Shown here piece by piece: positions 1 through 7,131 of a stretch of DNA of 64,000 nt. Numbering within the stretch: position 1 is the stretch's first letter; every line of letters begins with the position of its first letter. The notes below the pieces were generated by a model, which searched no databases, was not told where the DNA came from, and was given only the letters and a program-made list of their open reading frames with translations. A program made the translations under genes and the position numbers. The stretch covers positions 6,063,001-6,127,000 of the forward strand of contig NZ_CP027858.1 in assembly GCF_005519465.1 (NCBI RefSeq), written 5' to 3'. The stretch comes from Streptomyces clavuligerus. Lineage in GTDB: Bacteria; Actinomycetota; Actinomycetes; Streptomycetales; Streptomycetaceae.

Positions 1-107
1 GATTCGTCGCGCCCCCTGGTCGCCGTCCCGGGGTGCGGGCCGCTCCTGATCCTGAGGCCGGTGCCCGGACGTGGGAACCCGGACGCGGGTGCCCGGGGGC
101 GGGAGGC

Positions 108-770
108 TCAGAAGCCGGGGCCGCCCGCCCGGTCCGCGACGGCCGCGAGCCGCCCCCAGAGCAGATCGGCGAGGCTGTTCACCAGCTCGGCGCGGGAGCA
201 GGGGCGCTCGCCGAGCCACCAGTCGCCGGCGGCGTGCATCATGCCGACGATGCCATGGCCCCAGACCCGGGCCAGCCGCTCCCCGTCCGGCCCCAGCTCC
301 ACCCGGTCGTGGATCACGCGCGCCAGCTCCTCGCCGAGGCGCCGCAGCAGCGGGGCCGAGTGCCGCCCCACGTCGAAGCCGGTCTCCGGGCCGCCGGGAT
401 CGGGCCGGTCCGAGTTCTCCGCCGGATGCATCAGAAAGCGGTACACCTGGGGCCGGGTCTCGATGGCCGCGAGATAGGTGTCGAGCGTCGCCTCGACCCG
501 CTCCCTGCGCCCGGCGGGCGCGTCCAGCGCGGCCCGCAACGAGTCGAGCAGCGCGTCCGTGTGCCGCTTGGCCAGCGCGCGGTAGAGCCCCCCTTTGTCC
601 CCGAAGTGCCGGTAGAGGATCGGTTTGGTGATCCCGGCCTCCGCCGCGATGGCGTTCATGGACGCCTTCGGACCGTCCCGGAGCACCACCCGATCCGCCG
701 CTTCGAGCAGTTCCCTCCGTCTCTGATCGGCCGGCCGGTCCTGATCGAAGGACTGCTGTCTGGTCGCCAT
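108..770 (-). CDS. TetR/AcrR-family transcriptional regulator
   Basis: This is a 220-residue one-component repressor. An N-terminal helix-turn-helix spans about residues 17-63, with the typical segment ITKPILYRHFGDKGGLY; the C-terminal helical domain would bind a small ligand and dimerise. It is transcribed divergently from the acyl-CoA dehydrogenase at 951, and two short inverted repeats lie in the shared intergenic region. That layout suggests it controls the dehydrogenase and itself, with an acyl-CoA or fatty-acid-type ligand as the simplest guess (inference). It does not look like an obvious gamma-butyrolactone receptor and sits far from the two AfsA genes. The fold is clear from sequence; the ligand is unknown. 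Confidence 0.9.
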   Translation of the reverse strand: MATRQQSFDQDRPADQRRRELLEAADRVVLRDGPKASMNAIAAEAGITKPILYRHFGDKGGLYRALAKRHTDALLDSLRAALDAPAGRRERVEATLDTYLAAIETRPQVYRFLMHPAENSDRPDPGGPETGFDVGRHSAPLLRRLGEELARVIHDRVELGPDGERLARVWGHGIVGMMHAAGDWWLGERPCSRAELVNSLADLLWGRLAAVADRAGGPGF

Positions 771-857
771 AGGTGCTTTCTCCCCGCCCGAGCGATTGCG
801 TGACGCCTGCGCAAACTAACACCCCGTCGGCTGGGCGGGGGTATCGGCGTGGGGTGG

Positions 858-917
858 TTGACATGTCCTACCAAGCGGTAACAGACTCCCCTCGCCTACT
901 GTGTTACCGCAAGTAAC
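858..917 (+). promoter_or_regulatory. Promoter with TetR-type inverted repeats before the acyl-CoA dehydrogenase
   Basis: A consensus -35 TTGACA sits at 858-863, with a possible -10 CAGACT at 882-887. An inverted repeat TACC-N4-GGTA (869-880) lies between them, and GTTAC-CGCAA-GTAAC (903-917) lies just downstream. The two repeats share the TTACC/GGTAA core. Placement over and after the promoter fits repression by the divergent TetR protein; this is inferred from position only. Confidence 0.5.
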
Positions 918-950
918 CCGTTGGACGGCCGACAACGCGCTGGAGGGGAC

Positions 951-2183
951 ATGTCCGGGTTCACACTCGAACTCACCGACGACCAGAAGCAGATCCGGGA
1001 CTGGCTGCACGGCTTCGCCGCCGAGGTGATCCGCCCGGCCGCCGCCGAGTGGGACGAGCGCGAGGAGACGCCCTGGCCGGTCATCCAGGAGGCGGCCAAG
1101 GCGGGCATCTACTCGCTCGACTTCTACGCCCAGCAGTTCTTCGACCCCACGGGCCTGGGCATCCCCCTGGCGATGGAGGAACTCTTCTGGGGTGACGCGG
1201 GGATCGCCCTCTCCATCGTCGGTACCGGACTCGCCGCCGTCGGCGTGCTGGCCAACGGCACCGAGGAGCAGATCGGCACCTGGATTCCGCAGATGTACGG
1301 GGAGCCCGGCGATGTGAAGGTCGCCGCCTTCTGCTCCTCCGAGCCCGACGCCGGATCGGACGTGGGGGCGATGCGCACCCGTGCGGTCTACCGGGAGGCC
1401 ACGGACGAATGGGTCATCGACGGCACCAAGACCTGGGCGACCAACGGCGGCATCGCCCAGGTCCATGTGGTGGTCGCCGTCGTCGACCCGGAGCTGGGCG
1501 TCAAGGGCCACGCCTCCTTCGTCGTCCCGCCCGGCACCCCGGGGCTGAGCCAGGGACAGAAGTTCCGGAAGCACGGCATCCGCGCCTCCCACACCGCCGA
1601 GGTCGTCCTCGACGGGGTCCGCGTCCCCGGCCACTGCCTCCTCGGCGGCAAGGAGAAGCTGGACGAACGGCTCGCCCGCGCCCGCGCCGCCCGCGCCTCG
1701 GGCACCTCCGGCGAACGGGTCAGGAACGCCGCCATGGCGACCTTCGAGGCATCCCGTCACGTGGTCGGCGCGATGGCCGTCGGCACCGCCCGCGCCGCCT
1801 ATGAGACCGCGCTCGACTACGCCCGCACCCGCACCCAGTTCGGCCGCCCGATCGTCGACAACCAGGGCGTCGCCTTCCAACTCGCCGACATGCGCACCCG
1901 CATCGACGCCGCGCGGCTGCTGGTGTGGCGGGCCTCCTGGATGGCCGCCACGGGCAAGCCGTTCACCGCCGCCGAGGGCTCGATGTCCAAGCTGTACGCG
2001 AGCGAGACGGCGAAGGACGTCACGGCGCGGGCCATCCAGATCCTGGGCGGCAACGGCTACACCCGTGAGTACCCGGTCGAGCGGATGCACCGGGACGCCG
2101 CGATTTATACGATCTTCGAGGGGACGAGCGAGATCCAGCGGCTGGTCATCGCCCGCACGTTGGCGGGGGTTCCGATCCGCTGA
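951..2183 (+). CDS. Acyl-CoA dehydrogenase
   Basis: This 410-residue flavoprotein would introduce an alpha,beta double bond into an acyl-CoA, passing electrons to ETF. The start is the ATG at 951 ([12 protein letters not shown]), preceded by GGAGGGG; the open frame continues upstream but without a comparable ribosome site. The family pattern is complete: an N-terminal helical domain, a middle beta domain with [18 protein letters not shown] and the [14 protein letters not shown] flavin motif, and a C-terminal helical domain with RTQFGRPI and [19 protein letters not shown]. The catalytic glutamate is expected in [12 protein letters not shown]. It probably serves general fatty or branched-chain acyl-CoA oxidation under the adjacent TetR regulator. 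Its substrate cannot be read from sequence. Confidence 0.95.
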   Translation: MSGFTLELTDDQKQIRDWLHGFAAEVIRPAAAEWDEREETPWPVIQEAAKAGIYSLDFYAQQFFDPTGLGIPLAMEELFWGDAGIALSIVGTGLAAVGVLANGTEEQIGTWIPQMYGEPGDVKVAAFCSSEPDAGSDVGAMRTRAVYREATDEWVIDGTKTWATNGGIAQVHVVVAVVDPELGVKGHASFVVPPGTPGLSQGQKFRKHGIRASHTAEVVLDGVRVPGHCLLGGKEKLDERLARARAARASGTSGERVRNAAMATFEASRHVVGAMAVGTARAAYETALDYARTRTQFGRPIVDNQGVAFQLADMRTRIDAARLLVWRASWMAATGKPFTAAEGSMSKLYASETAKDVTARAIQILGGNGYTREYPVERMHRDAAIYTIFEGTSEIQRLVIARTLAGVPIR

Positions 2184-2265
2184 ACCCCACGCGGCGGGAG
2201 CGACGGAAGCGCCCCCTGTGCCGACGGAGGCGCTTCGCCGTTTTCCGCCCCTGGGGAGGGAGTAC

Positions 2266-2288
2266 GTTCGGAGTGCCGACTTCAGAAC
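2266..2288. promoter_or_regulatory. Operator-like inverted repeat before the first XRE regulator
   Basis: GTTCGGA-N9-TCAGAAC lies directly before the ATG at 2300 and has one mismatch to a perfect repeat. The same element, perfect, precedes the paralogous regulator at 3633. It includes GTACGTTC, which could act as a -10 region, so binding here would block transcription. An autoregulatory site shared by two sister regulators is the likely meaning (inference). Confidence 0.55.
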
Positions 2289-2299
2289 GGAGCACCAGC

Positions 2300-3526
2300 A
2301 TGCCCGGATCGAGCGCACCGCAGGAGTCCACTTTCGCCCGCCGGGTCCGGCGGGCCCGAGAACGACGCGGTCTGACGCGGGCCGCCGCCGCCGGACGCGT
2401 GGGCAAGTCGTCCGAGTGGTGGAAGGCCATCGAGACCGGACGCCTCCGGATGCCCCGCCTTCCGATGCTGCTGCGCATGGCGGACGTCCTCGCCCTCGAC
2501 GACCTGGCCGACCTCACCGGCGACGCGCGGCTCGCGTCCACCAGCTACCGGAACCCGGCGCATCCGGCCCTGCCGCACATCAGATCGGCGCTGGCGACCT
2601 ACCGGCTCGCCCCGCCCGCCGCCGCCCCGCCCACCGTCGCCGCCCTCACGGCGAGAATCCGGCACGCGTGGCTCGTCTGGCACGGCATCGGCCACCACCG
2701 CAGCAGCGTCGCCGAACTCCTGCCCGCGCTCCTGGCCGACGCCCAGCACGCGGCCCGTGCCCTCGACGGAGCCGACCGGCGGAAGGCATTGGCCCTTCTT
2801 GCCCAGGCTTACCACCTGACACAGCTGTACCTCTCCTTCCAGCCCACGCCCGAGCTGGTGATACTCGCCGGGGACCGGGCCATGGCCGCGGCTCAGGACG
2901 CCGACGATCCGCGCGCCATCGCCGCTGCCGCCTGGTACATGGGGCATATCCACCGGGACAGCGGAGAGGCCGCAGCCGCCCGCGTCGACCTGGCGCTGCA
3001 AGCGGCCTCCCTCCTCCGCCCGGAGGCCCACCAGGAGGATCTCGCCCTGCACGGCCTGCTCCACCTGGCCGTGGCCCTGTCGCACGCGAAGACCGCGGGC
3101 GCCGGAAAGGCGGAGCACCACTGGGACATCGCCGATCGCGCAGCCTCCGCGCTCGGGGAGTCGTACGCGCATCCGTGGCTCGTCTTCGGCCGGGGCGTGG
3201 TCGACGGATACGCGCTCACGATCCGCACGGACCTGGTGCAGACCCGGGCGGCGGTACGGATCGCCGCCGACCTCCGCACCCAGACCGTGCCGTCGGCGAC
3301 CCGCCGCGCCTACCACGTGATCGAGCAGGCGCGCGCGTACAGCCTCGCCGGGGAGCCGATCGCGACCGTCCACTTCCTGTCCCAGGCACAGCGGATCAGT
3401 CCGGAGACGACGAGCTTCAACCTCTTCGCCCGGTCGGCGGTCAGCGACCTCGCGTCCTTCGGCCCGGCGGCCATCCGGCCCCAGGCGACCGCGCTGGCAC
3501 GGGAGTGGGGCGTCGACGCCGCGTAG
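2300..3526 (+). CDS. XRE-family helix-turn-helix regulator with TPR-like C-terminus
   Basis: This 408-residue regulator has an N-terminal XRE/Cro helix-turn-helix at about residues 15-70 (ARRVRRARERRGLTRAAAAG, then SSEWWKAIETGR). A long helical Ala/Leu-rich region follows, consistent with tetratricopeptide-like repeats seen in actinobacterial XRE regulators that sense small molecules or peptides. I chose ATG 2300 over GTG 2273 because the GTG falls inside the inverted repeat at 2266-2288 and the sister gene starts at the same distance from its copy. A paralogue lies immediately downstream on the same strand. The signal sensed and the targets are unknown. Confidence 0.85.
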   Translation: MPGSSAPQESTFARRVRRARERRGLTRAAAAGRVGKSSEWWKAIETGRLRMPRLPMLLRMADVLALDDLADLTGDARLASTSYRNPAHPALPHIRSALATYRLAPPAAAPPTVAALTARIRHAWLVWHGIGHHRSSVAELLPALLADAQHAARALDGADRRKALALLAQAYHLTQLYLSFQPTPELVILAGDRAMAAAQDADDPRAIAAAAWYMGHIHRDSGEAAAARVDLALQAASLLRPEAHQEDLALHGLLHLAVALSHAKTAGAGKAEHHWDIADRAASALGESYAHPWLVFGRGVVDGYALTIRTDLVQTRAAVRIAADLRTQTVPSATRRAYHVIEQARAYSLAGEPIATVHFLSQAQRISPETTSFNLFARSAVSDLASFGPAAIRPQATALAREWGVDAA

Positions 3527-3597
3527 GCGCATGCCCCCTCGGGGAGGACCGCCCCCGGCACCGCCGGGGCGTATCCGCCCCCCTGGCGCGGGTGTAC

Positions 3598-3622
3598 GTT
3601 CTGATCTGTCGAGGGTCAGAAC
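3598..3622. promoter_or_regulatory. Perfect operator-like inverted repeat before the second XRE regulator
   Basis: GTTCTGA-N11-TCAGAAC is a perfect 7-bp inverted repeat ending ten bases before the ATG at 3633. The flanks (GTAC before it, GGAGCACC after it) match those of the first XRE gene almost base for base. The spacer is 11 here and 9 in the other copy. Probable autoregulation or cross-regulation. Confidence 0.6.
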
Positions 3623-3632
3623 GGAGCACCGA

Positions 3633-4835
3633 ATGCCCCACTCCCAGGACGACCACATCGGTGCCCGTATCGCCGATTACCGCAAACTGCGGCACCTGAC
3701 CCAGGCGGGGCTGGCTCAGCGGGCCGGTGTCTCCCGGACGACGGTCGCGAAGATCGAGGCGGGTCTCTCGCCCGCCACGCCCCCCATAGTCGCCGCCGTC
3801 GCGCGCGTTCTCGAAGTGGACGTGGCCGTCCTCAACGGGCAGCCCTACCTCAGCGAACTACAGGCGGACCACCTGGACCGGATGATCGCCCCGCTGTCCG
3901 ACGCGCTGGATCTGTACGACCTCGGACCGGACCCCGACATCACCCCCAGGCCGATGCACAGGATCGCCGCCGACGTCGACCGGCTGTGCGCGCAGGCGTG
4001 CGCCACGGAGTACCGGTACATCGGCACCCGGCTGCCGGCGCTGCTCGGTGAGCTGACCACCGCGTTCGCTGTGCTCCCCGCCGCCGACCGGCAACGGACG
4101 GCGGCCACGCTCGGCTGGGCCTACTGGACCGCCTACGAGTTCGCCTACCGGCTCGGCTACCACGACCTCGCCACGATCGCCCTGGAGCGGATGGGCTGGA
4201 TGGCCGAGCAGGCCCAGGACCCGCTCCTGCTGGCGCTGCGGCACCGTCACCGCAGCGCGATGCTCCTGCGCCGGGGCAAGAGCGAACTGGCCCTCCGGGT
4301 GCTCGACCGCGCGCACCACCTGGTGGGCCAGCACGAGGCACCGCGGTCCGTCGAAGCGCTCGCCGTGTCCGGGACGCTGCACCTCGCCGGTGCCATCGCC
4401 GCCGCGCAAGCCGCCGACGACAGCGCCGTCGACGGATATCTGGGCCTCGCCCGGCGGACGTCGGAGGCGATCGGGCGGGACGTGCCCACGGTGTACTGGG
4501 CGAGCTTCGGCGAGACCAACGTCCAGCACTTCTCGGTGGCGTCCTCCGTGCAGTTGGGGCACCTCGGGCAGGCGATGAAGGCCGCCAGGACGCTGGTGTT
4601 CCCCGCGGACCACCCCAGGATGCGGGTGGGCCGCTACCACATCGAGATGGCGCAGGCGTATGCCCGGATGGGAAAGGCCGAAGCCGCGGAGAACGCCCTC
4701 CACCAGGCCCGGCGGGTCGCTCCTCAGCAGGCCCGCTACCACCCTCTGGTACGCGAGACCATCGCCGTCCTGGTGCGCCGTCGGCGCCGGGCGCCCGACG
4801 GGCTGGCGGCCCTCGCCCGATGGGTCGGTATGTGA
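3633..4835 (+). CDS. XRE-family helix-turn-helix regulator, paralogue of the upstream gene
   Basis: This 400-residue protein has an N-terminal XRE domain at residues 7-62 (ARIADYRKLRHLTQAGLAQR, then VSRTTVAKIEAG) followed by a long all-helical TPR-like segment. The start is ATG 3633 (MPHSQDDHIG), just after the inverted repeat and GGAGCACC ribosome site; the upstream in-frame ATG at 3531 lies before the promoter element. It shares layout and promoter element with the preceding gene, so the two probably arose by duplication. A strong hairpin follows, ending the transcript before three small ORFs. Such proteins often pair with small neighbours in Streptomyces; the actual role is unknown. Confidence 0.85.
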   Translation: MPHSQDDHIGARIADYRKLRHLTQAGLAQRAGVSRTTVAKIEAGLSPATPPIVAAVARVLEVDVAVLNGQPYLSELQADHLDRMIAPLSDALDLYDLGPDPDITPRPMHRIAADVDRLCAQACATEYRYIGTRLPALLGELTTAFAVLPAADRQRTAATLGWAYWTAYEFAYRLGYHDLATIALERMGWMAEQAQDPLLLALRHRHRSAMLLRRGKSELALRVLDRAHHLVGQHEAPRSVEALAVSGTLHLAGAIAAAQAADDSAVDGYLGLARRTSEAIGRDVPTVYWASFGETNVQHFSVASSVQLGHLGQAMKAARTLVFPADHPRMRVGRYHIEMAQAYARMGKAEAAENALHQARRVAPQQARYHPLVRETIAVLVRRRRRAPDGLAALARWVGM

Positions 4836-4848
4836 GGTACAGGGCCCG

Positions 4849-4883
4849 GGGGCCAGTGTTCCTTTTTCGGGAACACTGGCCCC
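4849..4883 (+). terminator. Rho-independent-like terminator after the XRE genes
   Basis: A perfect 14-bp stem (GGGGCCAGTGTTCC paired with GGAACACTGGCCCC) encloses a short T-rich loop. It starts 13 bases after the XRE stop codon. Confidence 0.8.
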
Positions 4884-4970
4884 TTGCTGCTGTGTGAGTC
4901 TGATCGTGCACGGAGAGTGATGCCTCATCAGGCGTCACGATGTCGTCCCGCACCAGACCAAGGAACCTCG

Positions 4971-5231
4971 ATGACCATCGTGAACAGTCAGGGCGCCGAG
5001 CCCGAGCCCGCCGCAGCCGACAGGGGAGCGACACTCGTCCCGGTCACAGGCGCCCCCACCACCCGGGTGGTCGAATGCGCCGACTGCGAGGGGCGGTCGC
5101 CGCTCGGGCCGCCGGGCGCGGACGTCGCCGGATGGGCCCTCGGGCACGCGGCGGTGACGGGGCATCACACCTTTCAGCAGGTCACGACCGAGCTGCTGCA
5201 CGCGGGGCCCGGCGGCGCGGGCGTCCTGTGA
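4971..5231 (+). CDS. Small conserved-looking protein, first of three overlapping ORFs
   Basis: This 86-residue protein starts at ATG 4971 (MTIVNSQGAEPE) after AAGGAAC. It carries an ECADCEG segment and a WALGHAAVTGHHTFQQ segment, a Cys-pair/His spacing that could bind metal. It resembles short Streptomyces proteins often encoded beside XRE regulators, but I cannot name the family with certainty. Its stop codon overlaps the GTG start of the next ORF, so the two are translationally coupled. The proximity to two XRE regulators suggests a linked function; nothing in the sequence defines it. Confidence 0.65.
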   Translation: MTIVNSQGAEPEPAAADRGATLVPVTGAPTTRVVECADCEGRSPLGPPGADVAGWALGHAAVTGHHTFQQVTTELLHAGPGGAGVL

Positions 5232-5422
5232 AGGCTCTCGCCGAACGGGTGCACGTCACGCTGGAGTGCCGGATGGACGCCTGCGAACTCTGCGGGATCG
5301 CCCCGCCGCCGTCCGGCCGGACCGGTGCGGAGCCTCCGCCGTGCGGCTGCCGCTGCCACCGGCCCGAGCGGGACGTGCACCCCATGGCCCCGACCGCACC
5401 TCCGTACCGGAAAGCCCCATGA
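5228..5422 (+). CDS. Cys-rich 64-residue protein
   Basis: A GTG start overlaps the preceding stop (GTGA), and the gene ends in an ATGA overlap with the next, so it sits mid-operon. The 64-residue product has six cysteines in two clusters, CRMDACELCG and CGCRCH, a spacing that could form a small zinc-binding fold. The tail is Pro/Ala-rich. No family is recognised. Conservation of this overlapping arrangement in other genomes would be the best evidence that it is a real gene; coding is inferred from the start/stop overlaps. Confidence 0.5.
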   Translation: MKALAERVHVTLECRMDACELCGIAPPPSGRTGAEPPPCGCRCHRPERDVHPMAPTAPPYRKAP

Positions 5423-5625
5423 GCGAGCCCCGCCGCCCCGAAGCACCACCCGTGAACGCCGGACGCCGACGGCGACGACGGCGGCCGAAACCCGGCGGCG
5501 GCGCCGCGCGGGCGCTGCTCGTGCTGTTCTGCCTGGCTCCGCCCGCCGTCCTGTTCCAGGCACCCGTCGACTACGCCCGGGTCCTCGCCCCGGACGGGGC
5601 GGACGGAGCCGTCACCGCTCAGTGA
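5419..5625 (+). CDS. Small basic protein with one membrane segment
   Basis: This 68-residue protein begins in an ATGA overlap with the previous ORF. It has a strongly basic stretch (GRRRRRRRPKP, residues about 15-25) followed by one hydrophobic helix (ARALLVLFCLAPPAVLF), then a short acidic tail. The basic-then-hydrophobic order predicts N-terminus in the cytoplasm and a single membrane pass. No family is recognised. It ends ten bases before the convergent glutathione peroxidase stop. Confidence 0.5.
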   Translation: MSEPRRPEAPPVNAGRRRRRRRPKPGGGAARALLVLFCLAPPAVLFQAPVDYARVLAPDGADGAVTAQ

Positions 5626-5635
5626 CCGCCGCGGC

Positions 5636-6121
5636 TCAGAGCAGCGCCTCGATCGCCGCCACCACCTCGGGGGCCCCGGGCTCCGTGCCCGGGCGGATGC
5701 GGGCCCTGACCGTGCCGTCCGGGCCGATCAGGAACTTCTCGAAGTTCCACTGCACATCGCCCGCCTCGCCCGCGGCGTCCGCCGTCCTCGTCAGCTCCGC
5801 GTACAGCGGATGCCGCGACTCCCCGTTGACGTCCGTCTTCTCCAACAGCGGGAAGGTCACCCCGTAGCTCTTCGAGCAGAACGCGGCGATCTCCTCCGCG
5901 GAGCCCGGCTCCTGGCCCGCGAACTGGTTGCACGGGACGCCGACAACGGTGAAACCGCGCTCCCCGTACTCCTGCTGAAGCCGCTCCAGACCCGTGTACT
6001 GCGGGGTCAGACCGCACTGCGACGCCACATTCACCAGCAGGACCGCCTTGCCCCGCCAGGCGCCGAGCGTGGTCGGCTCACCGGTCAGGGTGCGCAGCGG
6101 AATGTCGTACAGCGTTGCCAT
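5636..6121 (-). CDS. Glutathione peroxidase-family thiol peroxidase
   Basis: A 161-residue cytoplasmic peroxidase that reduces hydroperoxides. Family motifs are intact: NVASQCGLTPQY with a catalytic cysteine where some homologues carry selenocysteine, GVPCNQFAGQEPGS with the partner Gln and second Cys region, and WNFEKFLIGPDG with the catalytic Trp/Asn. Actinomycetes lack glutathione, so reduction is expected from thioredoxin or mycothiol systems (family knowledge). The start is ATG 6121, preceded by GAGGAGC. It lies 17 bases downstream of the thioesterase stop on the same strand and is probably co-transcribed with it. Confidence 0.92.
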   Translation of the reverse strand: MATLYDIPLRTLTGEPTTLGAWRGKAVLLVNVASQCGLTPQYTGLERLQQEYGERGFTVVGVPCNQFAGQEPGSAEEIAAFCSKSYGVTFPLLEKTDVNGESRHPLYAELTRTADAAGEAGDVQWNFEKFLIGPDGTVRARIRPGTEPGAPEVVAAIEALL

Positions 6122-6138
6122 GCCTTGCTCCTCGTTTC

Positions 6139-7032
6139 TCAGGAAGAGCCGCCCGCCCAGTTCAGCGGGCGGAACAGACCCTCCTGGACCACCGATACCA
6201 GCAGAGATCCTGCCCGGTCGTAGATCCGGCCACGCGCCAGTCCCCGCCCGCCGTGGGAGATCGGCGACTCCTGGTCGTAGAGGAACCACTCGTCGGCCCG
6301 GAACGGCCGGTGGAACCACATCGCGTGGTCCAGCGAGGCCAGGTCCCAGCCGCGGCGGCCCCACAGCGGCTCCACCGGGATGCGCACCGCGTCCAGCAGG
6401 GTCATGTCGCTCGCGTACGTCAGCGCGCAGGTGTGCACCAGCGGATCGTCGCCGAGCGGTCCCGTCGCCCGCATCCACACCGCGCTCCGCGGATCGGACT
6501 CCTTCTCCTTGATCTCACCCGGGCTCCAGCGCAGCCGCTCCGTGTACCGGATGTCGAACGGCTGCCGCCGCGCCATCCGCTCCAGCGCCTCCGGCAGCGC
6601 GCCCAGGTGCTCCCGGATCTCCTCCGTGACCGTCGGCAGGGTCTCCGGGTCGGGGAAGTCCAGCCGGGGCGGCAACTGGTGCTCGATGCCGCCCTCCTCC
6701 GGCCGGTGGAACGAGGCCGTCAGGGTGAAGATCGTCCGGCCCTGCTGGACCGCCGTCACCCGGCGGGTGGTGAACGAGCGGCCGTCCCGCAGCCGTTCCA
6801 CCTGGTAGACGATGGGCACCCCGGGCCGTCCCGGCCGCAGGAAGTACGCGTGCAGGGAGTGCACCGGGCGCTCCCCGTCCGTGGTGCGCCCCGCCGCGAC
6901 CAGCGCCTGGCCCGCGACCTGCCCGCCGAAGACCCGTTGCAGGGACTCGTTCGGACTCGCGCCCCGGAAGATGTTCACCTCGATCTGCTCCAGATCGAGC
7001 AGATCGACCAGACGCTCGGCCGGGTTGGTCAT
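6139..7032 (-). CDS. tesB: Acyl-CoA thioesterase II (double hotdog)
   Basis: A 297-residue TesB-type thioesterase that hydrolyses acyl-CoA to free acid and CoA. The N-terminal hotdog carries FGGQVAGQAL and SLHAYFLRPGRP; the C-terminal hotdog carries SLDHAMWFHRPFRADEWFLY, with the expected catalytic Asp. Length matches the family. The start is ATG 7032 behind GGGAG. Upstream, a 99-bp gap to the helicase holds a small TGTGCTTCC tandem repeat. The gene heads a two-gene unit with the peroxidase. Its role is general acyl-CoA turnover. Confidence 0.93.
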   Translation of the reverse strand: MTNPAERLVDLLDLEQIEVNIFRGASPNESLQRVFGGQVAGQALVAAGRTTDGERPVHSLHAYFLRPGRPGVPIVYQVERLRDGRSFTTRRVTAVQQGRTIFTLTASFHRPEEGGIEHQLPPRLDFPDPETLPTVTEEIREHLGALPEALERMARRQPFDIRYTERLRWSPGEIKEKESDPRSAVWMRATGPLGDDPLVHTCALTYASDMTLLDAVRIPVEPLWGRRGWDLASLDHAMWFHRPFRADEWFLYDQESPISHGGRGLARGRIYDRAGSLLVSVVQEGLFRPLNWAGGSS

Positions 7033-7131
7033 GGTGCCGTTCTCCCTGTGCTTCCTGTGCTTCCTGTGTTTCCCCGTGCGGCATGCGGCATGCGCTGCGC
7101 GGACGGATGGACGGCGGGCAGGTCCCGGGTC

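Noticed and set aside
108..770. Butyrolactone receptor (ArpA-like) role for the TetR protein
   Set aside because: It is next to an acyl-CoA dehydrogenase with its own operators and far from the AfsA genes; no feature points to that subfamily.
816..2318. A 500-codon - strand frame over the acyl-CoA dehydrogenase
   Set aside because: It is an antisense shadow of a clear enzyme gene; Gly/Val/Asp-rich with no motif.
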